The notes under the pieces were generated by a model, which was given only the letters and a program-made list of their open reading frames with translations, did not search any database and was not told the DNA's origin. This document shows positions 1 through 7,848 of a stretch of 55,122 nt of DNA, piece after piece. The DNA is from Pseudomonadales bacterium (lineage in GTDB: Bacteria > Pseudomonadota > Gammaproteobacteria > Pseudomonadales > Azotimanducaceae): contig JAJECH010000047.1 of the NCBI GenBank assembly GCA_022822135.1, positions 1 to 55,122 of the forward strand. The letters are read 5' to 3'. The stretch's first letter is position 1, and each line of letters starts with the position of its first letter. A program made the position numbers and the translations under genes.

Positions 1-191
1 CGTTGACGTTGAACGATCGTTGGTACGAATGCACGCATTGCGGGTATCGTGACGACCGCGACGTGAACGCGTCAAAAAATGTGTTGCTCAGGGGGCTTGC
101 GCTCTTTGATGCGGGTGGCTCTATTCCCGCAGTGTCGGCAATAGGAAGACCGAATCAGGACATAAGTCCTGATCGACACGGAACCGTGTAA
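1..191 (+). CDS. tnpB: TnpB (IS200/IS605-family OrfB) C-terminal fragment, cut by the window edge
   Basis: The last 63 or so codons of a TnpB-type protein, open to the left edge. TnpB is the RNA-guided nuclease accessory of IS200/IS605 transposons. Visible are half of the zinc ribbon (YECTHCGY, a C-x2-C) followed by DRDVNASKN, the usual form of the RuvC-III motif with its catalytic Asp. The tail after the motif (LLRGLALFDAGG onward) is variable, as normal for the family. The upstream RuvC-I/II part lies outside the window, so whether the gene is intact cannot be judged. Three short hairpins cover its 3' end and downstream flank. It differs from the second TnpB remnant near 40.7 kb, which lacks this region. 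Confidence 0.85.
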   Translation, partial: LTLNDRWYECTHCGYRDDRDVNASKNVLLRGLALFDAGGSIPAVSAIGRPNQDISPDRHGTV

Positions 192-209
192 CCAGTGTGA
201 AAAACACAC
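154..209 (+). other. Three consecutive hairpins at the tnpB 3' end (candidate guide-RNA scaffold or transposon right end)
   Basis: Seen in the sequence: ATCAGGAC-ATAA-GTCCTGAT (154-173, 8-bp stem), ACACGG-AA-CCGTGT (176-189; 5 bp when the loop is GAAC), and GTGTG-AAAAA-CACAC (195-209). The first two lie inside the tnpB reading frame and the third just after its stop. In IS200/IS605 elements the right end folds into hairpins recognised by TnpA, and the guide (omega) RNA is made from the 3' end of tnpB and beyond, so this is the expected place for such structure. Assignment to that RNA is inference. Confidence 0.4.
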
Positions 210-260
210 AGAAATATATAAGAGCCTATTCCGAACCAGTCATAGCGTGGACGAATAAGA

Positions 261-953
261 ATGTGTGGGCGATTCAACGTTACATCTGATCCGATGACTG
301 AGCTGTTTATGGATTTTGTCGGCCAGCCATTTCAAGGATCTACGAACTACAACACGGCCCCTCGCCAGCAAGCATGGATCATCCGGCAGGAAGAATCTGA
401 CGAACGTAGTCCAGCACAGGCACAGTGGTGGCTGATACCAAACTGGGTTAAAGAAGAGTCCTACAAGTACAGCATGTTCAATGCTCGAAGCGAGAATGCC
501 GCAAAGTCACCTGCATTTCGCGGACCGTTCCGGACCAAAAGATGCGTCGTGCCGATTACCGGTTTTTATGAATGGGTGAATCGGAACGGGCAAAAGCAAC
601 CGTATTTCGTGCACGCACCCCCTCAGAACGGCTTGCTTCTTGCCGGACTGTGGGATCGATGGTACAACCCAGACACGAACGAGCCGTTGGATAGTTTCAC
701 TATTCTTACGACTGATGTGGTACCAGGTCTGAAGTTCCTACATCACAGACAACCGGTGATGTTGAGTCAGCACGACGCCAAAACGTGGCTCAATCGAGAC
801 ACTTCCGTGCCTTCGTTACAGGATCTCTGTCAATCCCGCTTACCATACGACATGCTTGCCTCGCCGGTTTCGCCTTATGTCAATAACGTGCGCAACCACG
901 GCGAAGAATGTGTCGAGATCATCGGCGACACGGTAGCGCTTGCAGCGAACTAA
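261..953 (+). CDS. SRAP-domain abasic-site processing protein (YedK/HMCES family)
   Basis: A 230-residue single-domain SRAP protein. The family covalently traps abasic sites in single-stranded DNA through the amino-terminal Cys2, forming a thiazolidine link that shields the lesion. The start is fixed by chemistry: Met is followed at once by Cys (MCGRFN), and Cys2 becomes the N-terminus after Met removal. Family motifs follow: NTAPRQ (~residues 31-36), NARSE (~74-78), the ITGFYEW block (~98-104) and HHRQPVML (~163-170), which carries the conserved active-site His. Length is typical. It stops one base short of the convergent oxidoreductase gene. No LexA-type operator was recognised upstream. 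Confidence 0.93.
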   Translation: MCGRFNVTSDPMTELFMDFVGQPFQGSTNYNTAPRQQAWIIRQEESDERSPAQAQWWLIPNWVKEESYKYSMFNARSENAAKSPAFRGPFRTKRCVVPITGFYEWVNRNGQKQPYFVHAPPQNGLLLAGLWDRWYNPDTNEPLDSFTILTTDVVPGLKFLHHRQPVMLSQHDAKTWLNRDTSVPSLQDLCQSRLPYDMLASPVSPYVNNVRNHGEECVEIIGDTVALAAN

Positions 954-954
954 G

Positions 955-2952
955 CTAGCGCTTCTCCGCAAGATCTAACCAAGCGATATCCGCGTCGCTC
1001 AGTTCAACGTCAAATGTGCGGAGACTGCTAGTCGTCTCCCATAAGAACCGAGGTCCGATCAGCGGGAAAGTCTTGAAGGGCTGCGCAAGAACGTACGCCA
1101 ATGCGACGTTGATGAGCTCGACACCTTTCTGATCAGCGATATCCATAGCACGGTCACGTCTATCAAAATTCTCGTCCGAAAACCAACAACGCTTCATTTC
1201 AGCGTCTGAGGGTTGATTCCAACTACTCCCACCTTCGCCTCTTTCGCCTGCACGAACGCTGTCATAGCGTGGTGTGAAGAAACCCCGAGCTTGCGAAGAC
1301 CACGGGAAGAGAGCGAGGTCGTGTGCCGCTAAGAAGGTGCGAAAATCATCCGTATTGGCAGATATACAGCCTGGCCAAACGGGACTCAGCATCTTCGCCA
1401 GACTGAATTGATTCGAGACAACAGAAAAGCCTTGCTTGTCGTTCTTAGCAGCGTAGCTGTTCGCTTCCTCAATTCGGGCATGCTCCCAGTTCGAGCCGCC
1501 AAACACATGTATCAGACCTTCACGATGAAGTTCATCGAGCGCGTCTATCCACTCGCCTACATTAACATCGGCGTTGTCTCGGTGCAGGAAATAGATATCC
1601 AAGTGGTCGGTTTGAAGGCGATCGAGTGTTTCCGTTAGTTGTGGGCGGCAATACTCAGGACGGTTAAGTGGCGTATGTGCGCCTTTACCGATGATCGCGA
1701 CTTCTGTCCGAACACCGCGAGCTTTTAACCACTGACCAAGTAAAGTCTCGATCCGACCTCCGCCGTATATATACGCGGTATCAAAGACGTTGCCGCCTTG
1801 TTCGATAAAGTGATCAAACATCGCGGCCGCATGCGGAAGATTCGGCTGGTTATCGCAGCCCATTACGACTCGTGAAAGGCTCTTACCGACACCAGGGATG
1901 GTGTCGCGCGGCGTGGTGGTATTCGCGGTATCGAGAGGACGACCGTATACAGGTTGCGCCAAGGTTTCGGGTTTCTCTTGGGGATATTCAACGCCAAGGG
2001 CTGCACGCCACTTGTCCAGAACGATCGAGTTGCCGATTGAATCCTCCCACGTCATTGCTGGCGATTCAACCAATCCCGCTTGAAGACAGCGATCCACTTC
2101 GTCAACTTGATACACATAAGCGCTCTCGCACGTACCTGTAAATTCCTCGGTTTCTCTCCCTCTTGACAATGTAACGCGCCACTCTGTCGGGCACTGCCAC
2201 GGCGTAGCAACGCGCATGGAACCTTCACTGCCGAAGATCGCGACGGTGTTGTCGAGCTGTTGGCCGACGCCGGTCGCAACGTGGGCACCAATGCCGCCTT
2301 CGAATGAAAGTAGCGCTGATGTGTAGAGATCGACACCCGTTGCCGCGAGCATCCCTGTCGCCGCCAGTTCCGTTGGTTCCGCACCGGTGATCATACGCGC
2401 CATCGATACCGGATAGCAGCCTACATCCATGATGCCGCCGCCAGCAAGTTCTGGCGCGTACATTCGTGTTGTTTCGGAAAACGGCGAGTTGAATGCAAAA
2501 ATGGCGTGAATGTGACGTAGCTCACCGATTGCTCCGTCAGCTAGAAGGTCTCGTATTTGCTGGGTTTGTGGATGCATTCGATACATGAATGCTTCAAGTA
2601 GAAAGCGGTGATTCACCTGTGCTGCATGAACCATGGCCATTACTTCAGCGTGGTTCAACCCCATAGGTTTTTCGCACAAGACAGCCTTACCAGCGTCGAG
2701 CGCTTTGATGGTCCATTCAACGTGTTGTGGGTGGGGAGTCGACACGTAGATCGCGTCGACGTTTGGATCAGCGATTAGTTGGTCGTAGGTGCCATGTGCG
2801 GTGATACCGTCATACTCTGCGGAGAATTTATCCGCTTTTTCTTGGGTTCGACTGCCGACCGCAACAAGCTCCGCGGTGCTTGAAGTTTTGATCGCGTTTG
2901 CGAGCGTGTGAGCGATCCGGCCTGTTGCGAGGATTCCCCAACGAGTTGTCAT
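955..2952 (-). CDS. Bifunctional oxidoreductase: Gfo/Idh/MocA dehydrogenase fused to aldo-keto reductase
   Basis: A 665-residue fusion. Residues 1-330 form a Gfo/Idh/MocA-type NAD(P)-dependent dehydrogenase: an N-terminal Rossmann start (GILATGRIA), the CEKPM motif with Lys95, and GGGIMDVGCYP (~171-181), a pattern like that of dihydrodiol or xylose dehydrogenases. After a linker (~330-355), residues ~358-665 are an aldo-keto reductase with the catalytic set Asp391, Tyr396 (DTAYIYGG), Lys423 and His457 (YFLHRD). Both halves keep their catalytic residues, so two redox steps on one sugar or polyol are plausible, but the substrate is unknown. There is no frameshift at the junction: a continuous frame runs through. 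It is likely cytosolic, as no signal peptide is seen. Confidence 0.88.
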   Translation of the reverse strand: MTTRWGILATGRIAHTLANAIKTSSTAELVAVGSRTQEKADKFSAEYDGITAHGTYDQLIADPNVDAIYVSTPHPQHVEWTIKALDAGKAVLCEKPMGLNHAEVMAMVHAAQVNHRFLLEAFMYRMHPQTQQIRDLLADGAIGELRHIHAIFAFNSPFSETTRMYAPELAGGGIMDVGCYPVSMARMITGAEPTELAATGMLAATGVDLYTSALLSFEGGIGAHVATGVGQQLDNTVAIFGSEGSMRVATPWQCPTEWRVTLSRGRETEEFTGTCESAYVYQVDEVDRCLQAGLVESPAMTWEDSIGNSIVLDKWRAALGVEYPQEKPETLAQPVYGRPLDTANTTTPRDTIPGVGKSLSRVVMGCDNQPNLPHAAAMFDHFIEQGGNVFDTAYIYGGGRIETLLGQWLKARGVRTEVAIIGKGAHTPLNRPEYCRPQLTETLDRLQTDHLDIYFLHRDNADVNVGEWIDALDELHREGLIHVFGGSNWEHARIEEANSYAAKNDKQGFSVVSNQFSLAKMLSPVWPGCISANTDDFRTFLAAHDLALFPWSSQARGFFTPRYDSVRAGERGEGGSSWNQPSDAEMKRCWFSDENFDRRDRAMDIADQKGVELINVALAYVLAQPFKTFPLIGPRFLWETTSSLRTFDVELSDADIAWLDLAEKR

Positions 2953-3125
2953 GATTCAGAAGTTAGACGAATTCAAGACTGTCGATAGTATCCGATCGAG
3001 TTGAGCGAAAGTTATTTGCTTGTATTGCTCCTGAATGTCGTTCGGCAGATTTTGTAGTCGTTTATTGAACGGCCTGCTTGGTAAATGAAATTTGCATATC
3101 CTGTTGGGGATATCGGGATGCATCG

Positions 3126-3659
3126 CTAATCTTCTGCTAGCTGAGCCTCGACAAATTCATCCGCATTGTCAAATGTCCTGCCAGTAGTTGGCGAAAGTCC
3201 ACCATCAATCGACATGATGATCCATCTGCATCTCTGAAGGTTAGCTATGAATGGGTGAAATGTCTTCTCGAAGCGCAACAATTGATTCAGCGCTCGCTGG
3301 TCAACGTCATTTTGTTCGTCCCTACGAAGGTACTCAGTGATTAACGCACTAACTACACTACGGATGCGTTTCAGTGTCTCTTCGCTCTTCTCAACATATT
3401 CGACAGTCTCGCCATCGGGGTCGATAGGGTTCTTATAGTCGTTTGCTCCCGCCTCGAAAGCATCTATCATTTTTTCGAAGATAGGGTGCGCTGCGCAAGC
3501 GAAATCAACTTTCCTTTCGAAGTCGTCGAGCGTTTGCGGTTCTCTTAAGCTATCGACTATATTCGCAAGGTGGTTAGTCGAACTAAAGGACTCAGGGGTG
3601 TTGTCGATTACCAAGCGCGGCAATGCCACCACATTTTGAACTTTGGCTGCGTTCATCAT
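3126..3659 (-). CDS. Hypothetical protein
   Basis: A 177-residue protein that I do not recognise. It is soluble, rich in charged residues and apparently helical, with no signal peptide, membrane segment or metal-binding cluster. Two start codons lie in tandem (MMN at 3659 and 3656), with no strong ribosome site. The middle (~85-135) contains a run of amphipathic helices, and the C-terminus carries a short SIDGGLSPTTGRTF segment. It stands alone between the fusion oxidoreductase and lpxA, with ~170 bp on one side and ~270 bp on the other, so no operon context suggests a role. Codon use looks like the neighbours. Confidence 0.6.
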   Translation of the reverse strand: MMNAAKVQNVVALPRLVIDNTPESFSSTNHLANIVDSLREPQTLDDFERKVDFACAAHPIFEKMIDAFEAGANDYKNPIDPDGETVEYVEKSEETLKRIRSVVSALITEYLRRDEQNDVDQRALNQLLRFEKTFHPFIANLQRCRWIIMSIDGGLSPTTGRTFDNADEFVEAQLAED

Positions 3660-3790
3660 GTTCTTTAGGTCTGATTATTCCTGTAATTCTGATTAGAAAT
3701 CCATGGAATCGTATGTCAATCTCGCAGATGCTACGTGTGGGTTCAGTAAAGCAGCGAACCCCTCAGTAAGTTCATAAATTCGGCTCTTTT

Positions 3791-3842
3791 TCGCGACCTC
3801 CTAAAGTCGCGATGATGTTTGACAATACGCCGCATATGCGGC
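3791..3842. repeat. Two inverted repeats in the gap between lpxA and the hypothetical gene
   Basis: TCGCGAC-CTCCTAAA-GTCGCGA (3791-3812) is a perfect 7-bp inverted repeat. GCCGCATATGCGGC (3829-3842) is a perfect 14-bp palindrome. Both sit in the 269-bp space downstream of lpxA and upstream of the 177-residue gene. The first is preceded, not followed, by a T tract on the plus strand and is followed by A residues on the minus strand, so neither strand gives a classical intrinsic terminator. They could be operator sites for the minus-strand gene starting at 3659, or RNA hairpins ending the lpxA transcript. Confidence 0.5.
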
Positions 3843-3928
3843 AATTTGGGTACGTAGAGTGTGTACGAAAAATGGCGAATGCGGTGGGAATTGCAGGTAG
3901 GTCTCGAAGAAGCTGAAAGACTGTTGTT

Positions 3929-4747
3929 CTAGTCGCCCGCGTTGATCTCCCAAGTCTTTTCGTCCGGAATTGCGAGACCACGTTTCGATTCGTCGGCAGC
4001 GGTGAGCATTTTTCGAATGTAATCAAGATGCCCTAGGTCCTGTCTCACTTTCTCGATAGCTTCTGCGAAAATCATGTCGTTCACGAAAAGCGTACGAAAA
4101 GCCCGTCGAACGTCACGAATCTGGTTTTCGCTATAACCCGCGCGTTGCATGCCGACACGGTTTACAACGCGCATCCGCGCATTCGGTGTACCTTCTGCGA
4201 TGGTGTAGGGCAGGATATCTTGACGCACCGCACAACAACCTGCAACCATGGCTACTTCACCAACGGTGCAATACTGATGGATCGCAGAAAGTCCCCCTAA
4301 ATTGGCGTAGTCGCCAACTTGCACGTGCCCCCCAACCGTCGCAGAGTGACTCAAAACGACATGGTCACCGACGACACTATTGTGGGCGACATGAGCATGC
4401 GCTAAAAACGCGTTGTGGTTACCCACAACGGTTTTCGACTCTTCAGCGGTTGCGCTGTGGATCGAAACAAACTCCCGAAAAACGTTGTTACTTCCAATCT
4501 CACAATATGTCACGGTGCCAGGCACGTATTTCTGATCCTGAGACTGCACGCCGATCGTTGCGAAAGGAAAAATAGAGCAATCAGAGCCAATCGTCGTGTG
4601 ACCATCCACGACCACATGTGACACCAGCTTGGTACGGTCGCCGATTTTGACGTTCGGTCCGATCGTGCAAAAAGGTCCTACTTCACAGTTTTCACCGAGT
4701 TCCGCCTTCGGATCGACTACGGCTTGTTTATGGATCGTCACACTCAT
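3929..4747 (-). CDS. lpxA: UDP-N-acetylglucosamine O-acyltransferase LpxA
   Basis: First enzyme of lipid A synthesis: it moves an R-3-hydroxyacyl chain from ACP to the 3-OH of UDP-GlcNAc in the cytosol. The 272-residue product begins MSVTIHKQAVVDP. Residues 1-190 are left-handed beta-helix hexapeptide repeats, and the catalytic His is His122 in HAHVAHNS. The C-terminal ~80 residues form the helical domain that completes the trimer. I chose the ATG at 4747 over an in-frame start 31 codons earlier because it matches the family N-terminus and overlaps the stop of the upstream PhyH gene by 4 bp (ATGA), implying translational coupling. Unusually it is not next to lpxD, fabZ or lpxB. Confidence 0.95.
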   Translation of the reverse strand: MSVTIHKQAVVDPKAELGENCEVGPFCTIGPNVKIGDRTKLVSHVVVDGHTTIGSDCSIFPFATIGVQSQDQKYVPGTVTYCEIGSNNVFREFVSIHSATAEESKTVVGNHNAFLAHAHVAHNSVVGDHVVLSHSATVGGHVQVGDYANLGGLSAIHQYCTVGEVAMVAGCCAVRQDILPYTIAEGTPNARMRVVNRVGMQRAGYSENQIRDVRRAFRTLFVNDMIFAEAIEKVRQDLGHLDYIRKMLTAADESKRGLAIPDEKTWEINAGD

Positions 4748-5649
4748 GTTGAATCGCCTCCATTCATTCGGCTTTCGTAGGGAGCCATGTCCATTTGTGG
4801 ATATCGGCATGAAACGCCTTCGAGTGTCTCTGGCGTCCAATATGAATGTCCGGGTTCAGGAAATCCAAACAACGTGCGTTCCTCGGGCGTCGCTTGCGAA
4901 ACCCATTCTCTAAACTCGGGTCGAATCGCCTGGGCGGACCAGCCAACGATGCCTAACCACTTCCACGCGGCCGGTGCGTAGGTCACAAACATGCCGATAC
5001 GTCCACCTTCAGCGAGAAATGGCGTGCCACGATGAAAGGTCCTCATACTATAGATGAGCAGTCCACCAGCTGGAACCGTAACTTTTACTTCATTTTCATA
5101 GATATCCGGTCGCTCTTCCCGTGTGTAGTGCATCGGGTATCGAACCTTTTCCGGGTAATGCGTCCAGGAACACACCGCTGTAGGCGCGTGATTGATCGTC
5201 ACTTCCGTGAAATAGAGCAGATACGCGGTTTGCCAATATTCTGGGAGCTTCGGCGGATATGCCAACGTGTGGTTACCGTAATCGCAATGCATGCCTTGAT
5301 CCACATCCCCTGCATGTCCCTTGTGTTTGTAAGAAAGGTGACTCTGTTCGCAATACATGTCAGCGCCACCGGCGAAGTGTTTCGCGAATTGGTGGAGATC
5401 TTCGTCCAATGTGATCTGATTCAACATCGAACCGGGGTAGGGAAACTGATGCCGACTGGCTCGGCGATATGGGAATGGTTTGTCGCCAGGTCTCTCGTCG
5501 GTTTCGCCAAGACAATACTCGACACAGCCAGGAAGGCAGATTCTTAAATCGTCGTAGGCTGACGAAAGCGCTTCGGCCGATAGAAAATCCGGCACGATTG
5601 CGAATCCGTGCGCCGCATAGTGTTCGTAATGTTCCGACTTTATTCCCAT
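4744..5649 (-). CDS. PhyH-family Fe(II)/2-oxoglutarate dioxygenase
   Basis: A 301-residue phytanoyl-CoA dioxygenase-like protein. These non-haem iron enzymes hydroxylate acyl chains, amino acids or natural products. The iron-binding triad is visible: His121 and Asp123 in GMHCDYGNH, and distal His206 in RTFHRGTPF, followed by Arg217, the likely 2-oxoglutarate anchor, in GGRIGMF. It is translationally coupled to lpxA through a 4-bp overlap, so an acyl or lipid substrate is conceivable. It is not related to the known lipid A hydroxylase LpxO, which belongs to another family. Its promoter should lie in the ~150-bp divergent gap facing the LolA-like gene. The substrate is unknown. Confidence 0.88.
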   Translation of the reverse strand: MGIKSEHYEHYAAHGFAIVPDFLSAEALSSAYDDLRICLPGCVEYCLGETDERPGDKPFPYRRASRHQFPYPGSMLNQITLDEDLHQFAKHFAGGADMYCEQSHLSYKHKGHAGDVDQGMHCDYGNHTLAYPPKLPEYWQTAYLLYFTEVTINHAPTAVCSWTHYPEKVRYPMHYTREERPDIYENEVKVTVPAGGLLIYSMRTFHRGTPFLAEGGRIGMFVTYAPAAWKWLGIVGWSAQAIRPEFREWVSQATPEERTLFGFPEPGHSYWTPETLEGVSCRYPQMDMAPYESRMNGGDST

Positions 5650-5795
5650 GATCTAGCGTACGTGTAGCCTTTCAAATTATCTCAATGGCACCAAGTTTCG
5701 GCGTACTGTGAGACGCACGACCCATATCTAGACATTCCAAGTCGTTATCTATTCATACTTTGAGCGTCGGTCGAACGAGAAGTCGTCTATTTAGA

Positions 5796-6584
5796 ATGCG
5801 TCATCCGCAGTCCTCTCATGTGCAACTATTGATCTTTCGTTTCGTTTCTGCTGTATGCGCGGCGGGTCTTTTGTGCTGCGCGGGAATTAGCGCTGCTTCC
5901 GACATTACAGCGGAAGAACTGATTGCGAGGATGATTGACCAGTCTCGTGGACTGAGCTCCTATTCTGAGCTGAGTATGACCGTAAATCGTCCGCAATGGC
6001 AACGAACGTCCTCGTTTAACGTGTTGACGCGTGGTCGCGAAGATGCGTTGATTCGATTTACTGCGCCTGCGAAAGACGCGGGTAACGCCACGTTGAAAGT
6101 TGGGGAAACGATGTGGACGTATTCGCCCAAGATTCGGCGCTCAGTCCGATTACCAAAGAGCATGATGTCGCAGGAGTGGGCGGGTTCGGACTTCTCGTAC
6201 AACGATCTAGCAAGGTCTGACAAACTCCTCGCGTACTATCGTCATGACATCGTTGATCAAGTCGAAGAAAACGGCCTCATTACCTATACCATCGAATCAA
6301 CGCCGAAAGAGAATGCGCCCGTGGTTTGGGGCAAGGAACGAATCGTTTTTCGGAGTGATAACGTGCTTCTTACCCAGACTTTTTTCGATCAAGACATGCA
6401 GCCTGTGAAGGAAATGCGCGCTTTCGAAGTTCAGGAGTTAGGTGGGCGCATGTTGGCGAAGAGAATGCGGATGAGTGATCTTGAAGATTCCGAACGGTGG
6501 ACTGAAGTAACGTACGAGTCCATCGAGTTCGACGTGGAGATCGACGATCGCAACTTCACCCAGTTTGCTTTACGAGGCGAATGA
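5796..6584 (+). CDS. LolA-like periplasmic outer-membrane lipoprotein-sorting family protein
   Basis: About 262 residues. I start at the ATG at 5796 rather than an in-frame TTG at 5760, because it places a clean Sec signal peptide (hydrophobic stretch, then GISAASDITAEEL) at the front. The mature part has the LolA-like half-barrel signature of the family annotated as outer membrane lipoprotein-sorting protein (TP0789/PF17131-like): ITAEELIARMIDQSRG, then GNATLKVGETMWTYSPKIRR and the QEWAGSDFSYNDLA block. LolA-like proteins carry lipid-bearing cargo across the periplasm. It is first in a run with two permeases, an ATPase and an outer-membrane barrel, so it is probably the periplasmic carrier of that system. 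The cargo is unknown. Confidence 0.85.
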   Translation: MRHPQSSHVQLLIFRFVSAVCAAGLLCCAGISAASDITAEELIARMIDQSRGLSSYSELSMTVNRPQWQRTSSFNVLTRGREDALIRFTAPAKDAGNATLKVGETMWTYSPKIRRSVRLPKSMMSQEWAGSDFSYNDLARSDKLLAYYRHDIVDQVEENGLITYTIESTPKENAPVVWGKERIVFRSDNVLLTQTFFDQDMQPVKEMRAFEVQELGGRMLAKRMRMSDLEDSERWTEVTYESIEFDVEIDDRNFTQFALRGE

Positions 6585-6600
6585 GCGCGAGTAGTACCTA

Positions 6601-7848
6601 TTGAACGACTCCGCACAGTCAGCGTCGGGCTCATTGTTTGTCCCGGTCGCGTGGCGAAATCTCTGGCGTAATCGCCGACGAACACTTCTCACGGTCGCAG
6701 CGATCGCGTTCGGTATGCTGATCGTGCAACTGGTGATGTCGATACAGAGCGGCAGTTACGGACCCATGATCGCGCTGGGAACTCGTATGGGAAGTGGACA
6801 CATCCAAATCCTGCACAAATCATTTCATGACGAACCACGAATCGAGCACTTGATCTCGAACGTTAACGAACGATTGAGCGAGTTAGATGAGTCAACGGAG
6901 CTGGATTTCGTGAGCGCTCGTGCCGAAGCATTCGCGCTGGTATCCAACGACCCGCATAGTACCGCAGCGCTCGTTAGCGGGGTGATTCCGGAACGCGAAC
7001 GTTTATTGTCCGACGTACCAACCAAGGTGGTTGAAGGCACATACCTGACCGGCGACAACCAAGCTTTTATCGGCGCTGTTCTCGCGAGAAATCTTCAGCT
7101 TGACGTAGGCGGCGAGATTGTCATTCTCGGCACCAACGCGGAGGGAGGTATTGGTGCAGCCGTTGCAGAGGTCAGCGGTATTTTTGAAGCGACAACCGAG
7201 CTGGAGCGCGCGATGATCCAGATCAGTCTCAATACGTTTCAAGAAGCATTCGACATGCCGGATCAGGCTCACAGAATCGTTGCTCTCGTGGACGACCCAA
7301 TGAGCATGGACGACGGGACCGAGGTATTGCGAGGATTTCTCGAAACTGACGAAATCGTGATGGATTGGACTGAACTCATGCCTGAGATAAGTCAAGGTAT
7401 CGAGATCGATATCGTGAGTAACGCCATACTGCAGGCCGTACTCATTCTGATTGTTGTCTTGTCGATCATGAACACGTTTGTGATGACGCTCTTTGAGCGC
7501 ACCCGAGAATACGGCGTACTGTTTGCGATTGGTATGAAGCGCACGTCCGTCTATCGAATGACGTTAGTCGAAGTCGTTTTGTTATGGATGGTTGGGATCG
7601 TTTGCGGCGGTTTATTGACATGTTTGCTTGCGGTACCGCTGATGTTCACAGGCATCGTGATCCCAGCGTCGGAAGAAGCACTTGAGAGTCAGTTTACGTT
7701 CATGCCGAGTGCGATCTATCCTGATTTCAGCTGGTGGGTCGTCTTCACGGCCCCTGTTGTGATCGGGGTTGGCGCGCTGATTTCGGTTTCATTGGTCGCA
7801 ATTCGGCTTGCGCGACTCAACATCACAGAAGCCTTACGGAGCGAGTAG
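6601..7848 (+). CDS. ABC transporter permease, FtsX/MacB (LolCE-like) type, first of two
   Basis: A 415-residue inner-membrane permease with a TTG start at 6601, 16 bp after the LolA-like gene. Its N-terminus has the WRNLWRNRRRTLLT motif typical of LolC/E and MacB proteins, then transmembrane helix 1 (~27-47). A large periplasmic domain (~50-270) and three C-terminal helices (~280-300, 325-350, 375-400) give the FtsX topology. It ends RLARLNITEALRSE, the usual coupling tail. Permeases of this type do not let substrate through the membrane: they extract or push periplasmic or membrane-bound substrate by mechanotransmission. It abuts the second permease with no gap. Confidence 0.9.
   Translation: MNDSAQSASGSLFVPVAWRNLWRNRRRTLLTVAAIAFGMLIVQLVMSIQSGSYGPMIALGTRMGSGHIQILHKSFHDEPRIEHLISNVNERLSELDESTELDFVSARAEAFALVSNDPHSTAALVSGVIPERERLLSDVPTKVVEGTYLTGDNQAFIGAVLARNLQLDVGGEIVILGTNAEGGIGAAVAEVSGIFEATTELERAMIQISLNTFQEAFDMPDQAHRIVALVDDPMSMDDGTEVLRGFLETDEIVMDWTELMPEISQGIEIDIVSNAILQAVLILIVVLSIMNTFVMTLFERTREYGVLFAIGMKRTSVYRMTLVEVVLLWMVGIVCGGLLTCLLAVPLMFTGIVIPASEEALESQFTFMPSAIYPDFSWWVVFTAPVVIGVGALISVSLVAIRLARLNITEALRSE

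Noticed and set aside
3791-3812. Intrinsic terminator
   Set aside because: Perfect hairpin, but the T tract is on the 5' side for the plus strand and the minus strand has A residues after it.
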